NCBI GenBank assembly: GCA_022566975.1
Contig: JADFHV010000131.1
Span: 1 to 6,268, forward strand
Reading direction: 5' to 3'
DNA: 6,268 nt
DNA from: Chloroflexota bacterium
GTDB lineage: Bacteria; Chloroflexota; Dehalococcoidia; SAR202; UBA11138
This document shows, one piece after another, positions 1 through 5,019 of this stretch; within the stretch, counting starts at the first letter, position 1; each line of letters begins with the position of its first letter. The position numbers and the translations under genes were made by a program. The notes beneath the pieces are model-generated. The model did no database searches and had not been told where the DNA came from. It was given only the letters and a program-made list of their open reading frames with translations.

Positions 1-756
1 GACTTCCCCGGCTCTTCTCTCCCCGGTGTCATGCTCTCTGGCGATGCTCAGACCGCCGTGAACCTTCACGGCGCGCTCCCGGGCAGGCGTGCGCTTATGG
101 TCGGGTCAGACGACGCCGGCCTGCTCATCGCCGCCGACCTACTCGGGGCTGGCGCGGAGGTGGTGGCCGTTGTGGACGAGTCACCGGTCGTCCTGGGACG
201 TGAGGTCAACGCCGAGCCTCTGCGCGACGCCGGCGTCGAGTTTCTCACCTCTACCAGGGTGGTCGCGGCAAGCGGTGGCGACAGGGTGGACACGGTGACG
301 GTGGGGAGGGTGGACTCGTCGCTCCATGCGGACGTCAGGTCGTTCGACGTGGACACAGTCTGCCTGGCTGGTCCTCGGTCTCCCCGCACACGGCTCTCGA
401 ATGTGCTCGGCTGTCCTCACAGCGACAAGCCGGTGCTGGGTGGTCTGGTCCCGGTGCATGACCGGTGGATGGAGACGCCTCTACCTGGCCTCTTCGTATG
501 TGGAGACGTGGCGGGCGTCGAAAACGGCGCCGTAGCCCTGGAGAGCGGGCGGCTCGTCGGCCTTCGCCTCGCCCACCTCCTCGGGTACCGGCATCCCCGA
601 GCAGGGGAGCAGGAGAGGCTGGCCCGCGGCAGACTGGCCTATCTCCGCAGAGGAAGCCGAGGCGGCATGCGCCGCGAGGCCAAGGCGGCTATCGCGGTCG
701 AGCACCGCCGTCTCGTCTCGTCGGCGCCCACGCGGCCGTCGATGCATCACAGATAG
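1..756 (+). CDS. NAD(P)/FAD-dependent oxidoreductase, C-terminal part (5' end outside window)
   Basis: This is a flavoprotein of the pyridine nucleotide-disulfide oxidoreductase superfamily. Such enzymes move electrons between NAD(P)H and a substrate through FAD in the cytoplasm; the substrate here is unknown. The frame is open from base 1, reading DFPG...PGVMLSGDAQ before the first ATG at 31, so the gene starts upstream and 251 residues are visible. The segment VNLHGALPGRRALMVG leads into the second Rossmann (NAD(P)-binding) motif. The segment LPGLFVCGDVAGVENGA (about 481-531) is the typical FAD-contacting GD motif, followed by an ALESGRLVG helix. The tail RGRLAYLRRG...MRREAKAAI matches the end of this family as I remember it. 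One oddity: the dinucleotide motif reads GSDDAG (103-120), where the family usually has GSGNVG. The TAG at 754 lies 20 bases before the cupin start, so the two genes are probably co-transcribed. The family is confident, the specific reaction is not. Confidence 0.85.
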   Translation, partial: DFPGSSLPGVMLSGDAQTAVNLHGALPGRRALMVGSDDAGLLIAADLLGAGAEVVAVVDESPVVLGREVNAEPLRDAGVEFLTSTRVVAASGGDRVDTVTVGRVDSSLHADVRSFDVDTVCLAGPRSPRTRLSNVLGCPHSDKPVLGGLVPVHDRWMETPLPGLFVCGDVAGVENGAVALESGRLVGLRLAHLLGYRHPRAGEQERLARGRLAYLRRGSRGGMRREAKAAIAVEHRRLVSSAPTRPSMHHR

Positions 757-757
757 C

Positions 758-766
758 AGGAAGGAG
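758..766 (+). promoter_or_regulatory. Ribosome binding site of the cupin gene
   Basis: The purine run AGGAAGGAG lies 10 bases before the ATG at 777. It fixes the start of the cupin gene, whose frame stays open well into the upstream oxidoreductase gene. Confidence 0.75.
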
Positions 767-776
767 ACACCGTCCT

Positions 777-1103
777 ATGGACGCATTCGAGCTTTCCGAG
801 CTTACGGATGAGCGGCGAGAGTCCGGGGAACGCTTCCTCGAGTTCTTGCGTAGCGACACCCTGAGCGTCGGGGTATACGAGCTACCCGCCGGCGACACCG
901 ACCCGCAACAGCCCCACACAGAGGACGAGGTCTACTACGTCGCACGTGGGCGGGCCGTCATCCAGGTGGGGGAGCAGGCCAGAGAGGTCGCGCCGGGCAC
1001 GGTAGTCTTCGTGGGCGCGGGCGTGGAGCACCGGTTCCACTCCATCGCCGAGGACCTGACGCTTCTCGTCGTCTTTGCCCCGCCCCGGGGGTCGCTGGCA
1101 TAG
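777..1103 (+). CDS. Small single-domain cupin protein
   Basis: A 108-residue cytoplasmic protein consisting of essentially one cupin_2 beta-barrel. Cupin motif 1 is present as G39-x5-Q45-P-H47-x3-E51-x6-G58 (in the text DPQQPHTEDEVYYVARG). Motif 2 is present as APGTVVFVGAGVEH, with H85. The likely metal ligands are H47, E51 and H85; the first histidine of the usual HxH is glutamine here, a common variant in small cupins. The first 28 residues form an acidic, probably helical leader (ELSELTDERRESGERFLEFL). The ATG at 777 is chosen because of a strong Shine-Dalgarno 10 bases upstream; the longer open frame only overlaps the neighbouring gene. Family members range from dioxygenases and isomerases to sensors and binding proteins, so no reaction is assigned. 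Its position 20 bases after the oxidoreductase suggests a role in the same pathway. Confidence 0.9.
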   Translation: MDAFELSELTDERRESGERFLEFLRSDTLSVGVYELPAGDTDPQQPHTEDEVYYVARGRAVIQVGEQAREVAPGTVVFVGAGVEHRFHSIAEDLTLLVVFAPPRGSLA

Positions 1104-1110
1104 TTGCGCG

Positions 1111-1138
1111 TTCACAGTCCGGCCGCAGGTCGTATAAT
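1111..1138 (+). promoter_or_regulatory. Predicted sigma-70 type promoter for the CoA-transferase genes
   Basis: TTCACA (1111-1116, five of six matches to TTGACA) is separated by 16 bases from a perfect TATAAT (1133-1138). The site lies in the 70-base gap between the cupin stop and the CoA-transferase alpha start, and points toward the latter. Transcription would begin around 1145, leaving a leader of about 30 bases. AT-rich hexamers are rare in this GC-rich window, so a match this good in an intergenic gap is unlikely to be chance. It suggests the CoA-transferase pair can be expressed separately from the upstream genes. Confidence 0.65.
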
Positions 1139-1173
1139 ACTGGCCGCCTGTTCGAATCTCGACGAGAGGCATC

Positions 1174-1890
1174 ATGCCCATAGACAAGGTCGTACCCTCT
1201 TTCGACGAGGCCGTCGCGGACATCCCTGACGGTGCGACGCTCATGATCGACGGCTTCGCCGGTCCCGGAGGGACCCCGCAGAACCTCATTCGCGCCCTCA
1301 GGGACCAGGGGGCCAGGGACCTCACCATCGTCAGCAACACCGCCGGCCTGGCCAGCGTCATCGGCTTCGGGACCATTCCGGGAGACCGGCCCATAGACAT
1401 CGGCATCCTGGTGGACAACGAGCAGGTGAAGAAGGTCATCGCCTCCTTCCCCGTCTCGCCCTCGCCCTCGCGGCCCACGTCCTTCGAGCGGGCCTACCTC
1501 GAGGGCAAGGTGGAGCTTGAGGTCGTGCCCCAGGGCACCCTGGCCGAGCGAATCAGGGCAGGGGGGGCCGGTATCGCCGCCTTCTACACCCCCACGGGGG
1601 CCGGGACGGTCATGGCCGAGGGCAAGGAGACGAGGGTGTTCGACGGTCGAGAGCACCTGATGGAGCACGCGCTCACCGCGGACTTCGCTCTCCTGAAGGC
1701 CCACCAGGCCGACCCACTGGGCAACGTCGTGTACAGGGGCACTTCGAGGAACTTCAACGCCGTCATGGCCGCCTCAGCGCGTACCACCGTCGTAGAGGTG
1801 GACGAGATCGTGCAGGTGGGGGACCTGGACCCGGCCTCGGTGACTACGCCCGCAATCTACGTCGATCGGGTGGCCGTCATCCCCGCCTGA
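1174..1890 (+). CDS. scoA: 3-oxoacid CoA-transferase, alpha subunit
   Basis: The alpha (A) subunit of a family I CoA-transferase (ScoA/AtoD/PcaI group). With the beta subunit it moves CoA from an acyl-CoA such as succinyl- or acetyl-CoA to a carboxylic or 3-oxo acid. It is 238 residues, the usual size. Family landmarks in order: the N-terminal glycine-rich CoA-binding stretch DGATLMIDGF...GGTP (residues 19-35), IVSNTAG, a charged LEGKVELEVVPQGTLAERIRAGGAGI block, AFYTPTGAGT, the GKETRVFDGREHLME segment, and ADPLGNVVYRGTSRNFN near the C-terminus. In the glycine-rich signature, the first glycine of the usual GGF is aspartate (D26), and one extra residue precedes the final TP. The start ATG has GAGAGG (1164-1169) 4 bases upstream. 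The substrate cannot be told from sequence; acetoacetate or 3-oxoadipate are family precedents, and the symbol is given by family only. Confidence 0.9.
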   Translation: MPIDKVVPSFDEAVADIPDGATLMIDGFAGPGGTPQNLIRALRDQGARDLTIVSNTAGLASVIGFGTIPGDRPIDIGILVDNEQVKKVIASFPVSPSPSRPTSFERAYLEGKVELEVVPQGTLAERIRAGGAGIAAFYTPTGAGTVMAEGKETRVFDGREHLMEHALTADFALLKAHQADPLGNVVYRGTSRNFNAVMAASARTTVVEVDEIVQVGDLDPASVTTPAIYVDRVAVIPA

Positions 1891-1900
1891 ATGCCGAACC

Positions 1901-1910
1901 AGGAGAGAGG
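1901..1910 (+). promoter_or_regulatory. Ribosome binding site that sets the CoA-transferase beta start
   Basis: AGGAGAGAGG lies 7 bases before the ATG at 1918. An earlier in-frame ATG at 1891, directly after the alpha-subunit TGA, has no such site and would add nine residues (MPNQERGQQ) encoded by the ribosome binding site itself. The start at 1918 is therefore preferred. Confidence 0.75.
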
Positions 1911-1917
1911 TCAACAG

Positions 1918-2583
1918 ATGGAGAGGGAACGCCTGGATAGAGAGGTCATCGCCATGAGGGTGGCCAACGAGCTGCAAGACGGCGACGTCGTGAACCTGGG
2001 CCTTGGGATTCCGACCCTCTGCTCGCAGTTCGTCCCCGAGGGGCGCGACATCATCTACCAGAGCGAGAGCGGCGTTCTGAACTACGGACCTATGGCCGAG
2101 CCCGGCGAAGAGGACGTGGACCTCATCAACGCCGGTGGCCAGTTCCTGGCACCCAATCCAGGCATGTCCTTCTTCAGCTCCGCGGACGCCTTCGCCATGA
2201 TTCGCGGAGGCCACATCGACGTCACCGTGCTCGGTGCCCTCCAGGTGTCGGAGAGGGGCGACCTGGCCAACTGGATGCTGCCTCAGCGCGGCATCGGCAA
2301 CGTGGGCGGGGCCATGGACCTGGTGGCCGGCGCCAGGCGCGTGATAGTCGCCATGGAGCACCTCGACAGGAACGGCAGCTCCAAGGTCGTCACGGAGTGT
2401 ACCTATCCAGTCACCGGCCGCGAGTGCGTCAGCCTCATCGTCACCGACATCGCTGTGCTGGAGGTCACGTCCGGCGGTCTGACCCTGAACGAGGTCGCGC
2501 CCGGCTGGACCGCCGCCGACGTCCAGGCCGAGACCGAGGCACGTCTCATCGTCTCCCCGGACCTGACGGAGATCACCCTCTAG
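1918..2583 (+). CDS. scoB: 3-oxoacid CoA-transferase, beta subunit
   Basis: The catalytic beta (B) subunit paired with the alpha subunit just upstream (27-base gap). It is 221 residues from the ATG at 1918, normal for the family. Landmarks: helix VIAMRVANELQDGDVVNLGLGIPTL (residues 10-34), the active-site segment YQSESGVLNYGP, then AMDLVAGARRVIVAMEH, a CTYPVTG segment and IVTDIAVLEV. By family knowledge the glutamate of the SEN/SG motif (E50, codon 2065-2067) forms the gamma-glutamyl-CoA thioester intermediate. Here the motif is S-E-S-G instead of the commoner S-E-N-G, with the catalytic Glu retained. All expected blocks are present, so the enzyme should be active as an alpha2beta2 or similar complex in the cytoplasm. 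ScoB, AtoA and PcaJ cannot be separated on this evidence. Confidence 0.9.
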   Translation: MERERLDREVIAMRVANELQDGDVVNLGLGIPTLCSQFVPEGRDIIYQSESGVLNYGPMAEPGEEDVDLINAGGQFLAPNPGMSFFSSADAFAMIRGGHIDVTVLGALQVSERGDLANWMLPQRGIGNVGGAMDLVAGARRVIVAMEHLDRNGSSKVVTECTYPVTGRECVSLIVTDIAVLEVTSGGLTLNEVAPGWTAADVQAETEARLIVSPDLTEITL

Positions 2584-2631
2584 ACCGCAGCCTCCAACGA
2601 TGTCATCCACCCGAGGCACCCCACAGTTATC

Positions 2632-2645
2632 GCTCCTGACGGAGC
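2632..2645 (+). promoter_or_regulatory. Short hairpin overlapping the ribosome binding site of the Ntn-like gene
   Basis: GCTCC (2632-2636) and GGAGC (2641-2645) are perfect 5-base inverted arms around a TGAC loop. The right arm contains GGAG, the only Shine-Dalgarno candidate for the downstream gene: 11 bases before the ATG at 2656, 5 before the GTG at 2650. If it folds in mRNA it would partly mask translation initiation. A stem this short can arise by chance. Confidence 0.3.
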
Positions 2646-2655
2646 AACGGTGCAT

Positions 2656-3696
2656 ATGACCTACGTAGTAGGAATCCGCCGAGACCAGATTTGGGCAATC
2701 CTGTCTGACTCCCGAGTCACCTTCGAATACGGGGTTGAGTTCTCTCACAACGGGGGTCTCAAGACGGGAGCCCTCTTCCCAGGCTGCATCTTCGGGAGGG
2801 CTGGCAATGCGAAGGGGAGCCGCGAATTCATCGCAGGAGCACGGACCGCTACATCTTGGGCAACGAGTACTGTAGACCAATGGCAAGTCTTCGAGAGATT
2901 TGTTGCGGGCTACGAATTCCCGTCTGGTGGCAACAGGGGATTCCAGGTGCTGCTTGCTTCTCGAGCTTCGGGCCACTCAACGATGTATCTGTTAGATTCA
3001 CACCAGGGTCTGAGTGAGGTAGTGGACCGGGATTGGATCAGCATCGGGAAGGGCTCCACCATGCTTGACCCCGTTGTCGGGCAATACGCGGCGATGTCTC
3101 CTGGCAACGAATTGGCCCAAGCTCGCAGCGAAGAAATCTCCAGGGACTTTGCCTTTGGTCTGTGCCTATGGCTCACCACGCACACTCAGTCCTTTGAGAA
3201 GTCGGAGTTGGAACGAGTGGGCGTGGGCGGCATCTTCCACTTTATGTTCCAGACGGCTGATGCGGAATACTTGCAGAGCGATGCCCTATACCTGATCTTT
3301 GACCCAGACAGGAGCCAGCAGACGATTTATATCTGGATGTACAGAGTCGCCTTTGTCGATCGCGCCCTAGCGCTCGAGTATCTAACGCCTCCTGGCCAAG
3401 ATCACGACGCTTCCCAGGGTCGGCGAGAAACCTCGGTGCTGTATGACGATGCTTTTGCGGCTTCACCGGCGACTGGAACTCCGGAAGAAGCAGATGCACT
3501 GAAGGCAAAGCTATGGGCGGAGATAAACGCCCAGCCGTTTTACTATTGCCTCGGGTGGATGTCTGCCAAGCCAGATGAGAGACGCCGATTCGGCCTCCAT
3601 TTCTCTGGTAACAAGGACTTTTGGGTCACCAAGGACGGTGCAATCGACTCTCGTCTGAGGGACCGCATCCTCGGAATCGTCAGTGAGACGCCCTAG
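2656..3696 (+). CDS. Putative stand-alone Ntn-hydrolase (HslV/proteasome-like) fold protein with long C-terminal region
   Basis: A 346-residue protein I cannot assign to a named family by overall similarity. Its N-terminus, M-T-Y-V-V-G-I-R-R-D...L-S-D-S-R-V-T, lines up without a gap with the start of HslV (recalled as M-T-T-I-V-S-V-R-R-N...A-G-D-G-Q-A-T). This puts Thr at mature position 1, Arg-Arg at 7-8, Asp at 17 and Thr at 21. A lysine (K36 counted from Met) lies near the HslV/proteasome Lys33 position and is followed at the expected distance by a GRAG turn (residues 47-50; GFAG in HslV). The WISIGKGS segment (127-134) resembles the later HslV block IAIGSGG. HslV has about 175 residues, so residues 200-346 are extra and unassigned. 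The ATG at 2656 is chosen over a GTG at 2650 because it puts Thr right after Met, allowing Met removal to expose the nucleophile. No signal peptide or membrane segment is seen. The gene is less GC-rich than its neighbours. The fold call is inference; peptidase activity is unproven. Confidence 0.6.
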   Translation: MTYVVGIRRDQIWAILSDSRVTFEYGVEFSHNGGLKTGALFPGCIFGRAGNAKGSREFIAGARTATSWATSTVDQWQVFERFVAGYEFPSGGNRGFQVLLASRASGHSTMYLLDSHQGLSEVVDRDWISIGKGSTMLDPVVGQYAAMSPGNELAQARSEEISRDFAFGLCLWLTTHTQSFEKSELERVGVGGIFHFMFQTADAEYLQSDALYLIFDPDRSQQTIYIWMYRVAFVDRALALEYLTPPGQDHDASQGRRETSVLYDDAFAASPATGTPEEADALKAKLWAEINAQPFYYCLGWMSAKPDERRRFGLHFSGNKDFWVTKDGAIDSRLRDRILGIVSETP

Positions 3697-3777
3697 CAGC
3701 AGGGCCCATTTCCATTTTGCGGCATCGGTAGAACTAGCTCCAGAAATTCCGGACCGGGCTCACGACCCGCTGGGACG
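3697..3777. other. Convergent intergenic gap, nothing recognised
   Basis: This 81-base gap lies between the stop of the plus-strand Ntn-like gene and the stop of the minus-strand SDR remnant. I looked for a bidirectional terminator and found only a weak CGGG/CCCG inverted pair (3755-3758 and 3766-3769) with no T-tract. No RNA gene or coding remnant is recognisable. Confidence 0.5.
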
Positions 3778-3960
3778 TTAGGCGCCGTACAGCTGGATGC
3801 GCGAACAGTTGACGATACGTGCCTCGTCGGAGCACAAGTACATGATGGCTGCGGCGATCTCCTCCGGAGTGGTCCATGAGGCATTGTCAGGCGTAGGTTC
3901 CCGGTCCCGCCTATGCTCCACGTCGATACTGCGAACCAGGATCACCTTCGCCGTTACCAA
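3778..3960 (-). pseudogene. C-terminal remnant of a short-chain dehydrogenase/reductase (SDR)
   Basis: The minus-strand frame ending with TAA at 3778-3780 encodes about 60 residues that match only the extreme C-terminus of classical SDRs. The diagnostic stretch is W-T-T-P-E-E-I-A-A-A-I-M-Y-L-C-S-D-E-A-R-I-V-N, followed by C-S-R-I-Q-L-Y-G-A and stop. Intact SDRs (about 250 residues) also have a TGxxxGxG cofactor motif and a YxxxK active site; both are absent here. The region upstream (3961-4080) stays open in frame but has no SDR similarity. The usual VNG before the terminal strand reads VNC. The only possible start is a TTG at 3960 without a convincing ribosome binding site. It is best read as a 5'-truncated pseudogene. 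The 23 residues before the WTTPEEIA block align only loosely with SDR sequence. Coordinates mark the recognisable part only. Confidence 0.7.
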
Positions 3961-4040
3961 CTCTGTGGCCCCTCCAGTATGACTCTCTCTTGAAGTACCG
4001 GAGAAGACACTTTCCTCCGTGTCCAGCAGACCAAGGTTAG

Positions 4041-4065
4041 GCCTGTCCTGAGCTTGTCGAAGGGA
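4041..4065. repeat. Candidate dispersed intergenic repeat (CTTCGACAAGCTCAGG type)
   Basis: Read on the minus strand this sequence contains CCTTCGACAAGCTCAGGAC. I recognise it as a short element recurring many times between genes in various GC-rich bacterial genomes, where it is often mistranslated as strings like LRQAQDRP or FDKLRTG. Only one copy is present in the window, so the repeat status rests on recall. It sits between the stop of the epimerase-like gene and the SDR remnant. Confidence 0.5.
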
Positions 4066-4080
4066 TGGGGGCGCTAGGGG

Positions 4081-4998
4081 TCACCGGTAGTGGCGCCGGA
4101 TCTCCGACGCGTAGCTGCGTCCCACCTCATCGGCGTTTTGCTCCAGCCACTCGCTTAGCCGCGTCGCTCCGGTCGGCGGGCCGTCGGAGACCAGCAGTTC
4201 CGCCATCAGACCATCGATCTCGGCTCTCGTCAGCACTACGTCTCGGACCAGGCGGCCGGTCAGCCACGACAGCAAGAAGACGAGTCGGGGAGCTACGTGG
4301 ACGGTCATCGCTCTCGCGCCGACCTTCTCCGCAATCAGCCGGACCATCTCCTCGAATGTGAAGGTCTCCGGCCCGACTGCATCTATGGTCACATCCTCCC
4401 TTTGACCGGCAGCCTCCACGGCGATGCCGGCCACGTCTTCGACGAACACCGGCTGGACGCGGTACTCCCCGGAGCCGGGGATCGCGAACACCGGGAACCG
4501 CCTGAGGAACCAGGCGATGTTGTTGACCAGGATGTCCTCCCGCCCGAATATCAACGTAGGCCGGATGATGGCGTGGGACATTCGTGCCCCCTTGACCGCC
4601 TCCTCCACGGCTGCCTTGCCCTTGAAGTAGGGCAGCGCCGAGCCGGCGGCGGCGTTGGTGATGCTGACGTGGACGATTCTTGAGACGCCCGCGTCTTCCG
4701 CCGCCCGCAGCAATGTCAGGGTATTTTGTACAGCCTTCTCGAAGGTGACTTCGCCGCGCGGAAAGCGAATCCAATACGTGTTGAACAGTGTCTCCGCGCC
4801 CTCCAGGCTACGCGTCAGCGCTGAGGGGTTGTCGAAGCTGAACGGGGCCACGCTGACCCGGTCTCCGAAGGGGTTGGGGCGATCGGGATGTCCGGTCAGG
4901 GTCTTGACCGTGGCGCCCCGGTCCAGCAGACGCTGCGCGATGTACCGGCCCGTGTATCCGAACGCCCCCGTCACGACCTGCAGCTCTGTGGACTGCAT
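4081..4998 (-). CDS. NAD(P)-binding atypical SDR (NmrA/NDUFA9-like epimerase-type protein)
   Basis: A 305-residue extended/atypical short-chain dehydrogenase with a Rossmann fold, probably cytoplasmic. The N-terminal strand and cofactor loop are VVTGAFGYTGRYIAQRLL, with the TGxxGxxG motif at residues 10-17. The first half ends with SRIVHVSITNA (106-116). A Y124-x3-K128 pair (PYFKGK) matches the SDR catalytic spacing. The block IIRPTLIFGREDILVNNIAWFLRRFPVFAIPG, followed by QPVFVEDVA, is characteristic of the NDUFA9-like and NAD-dependent epimerase group. The C-terminal third (a substrate-binding or unknown helical region, with LVFLLSWLTG) gives no substrate clue. The ATG at 4998 has GAGGG (5003-5007) 4 bases upstream; a GTG at 5001 is too close to it. 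The gene follows the DUF4166 gene by 21 bases, so the two are likely one transcript. It might act on sugars, quinone-like or lipid substrates, or serve as a redox-sensing NmrA-like protein; none is supported over the others. Confidence 0.85.
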   Translation of the reverse strand: MQSTELQVVTGAFGYTGRYIAQRLLDRGATVKTLTGHPDRPNPFGDRVSVAPFSFDNPSALTRSLEGAETLFNTYWIRFPRGEVTFEKAVQNTLTLLRAAEDAGVSRIVHVSITNAAAGSALPYFKGKAAVEEAVKGARMSHAIIRPTLIFGREDILVNNIAWFLRRFPVFAIPGSGEYRVQPVFVEDVAGIAVEAAGQREDVTIDAVGPETFTFEEMVRLIAEKVGARAMTVHVAPRLVFLLSWLTGRLVRDVVLTRAEIDGLMAELLVSDGPPTGATRLSEWLEQNADEVGRSYASEIRRHYR

Positions 4999-5019
4999 CA
5001 CGCCCTCGCAGACCAGGGG

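Noticed and set aside
958..1704. A minus-strand open frame of about 248 codons opposite the cupin and CoA-transferase alpha genes
   Set aside because: It is rich in Gly, Arg and Pro in a low-complexity way and opposite confidently identified genes, so it is a shadow frame.
1891..1917. Earlier ATG start for the CoA-transferase beta subunit
   Set aside because: The added nine residues are encoded by the ribosome binding region, and the ATG at 1918 has the well-placed AGGAGAGAGG.
1774..2976. A long open frame (400 codons) on the minus strand across the CoA-transferase beta gene and the next gene
   Set aside because: Its translation is compositionally odd, with no recognisable motif, and it is antisense to a clear scoB and to the Ntn-like gene. 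It is a GC-bias shadow.
3755..3769. CGGG/CCCG inverted pair in the convergent gap as a terminator
   Set aside because: A four-base stem with a seven-base loop and no T-run is too weak to call.
4021..4931. The 11-mer GTCCAGCAGAC occurs at 4021 and again at 4921
   Set aside because: Several 11-base matches are expected by chance in about 6 kb on two strands, and the flanks do not match. The second copy simply encodes LLD in the epimerase-like gene.
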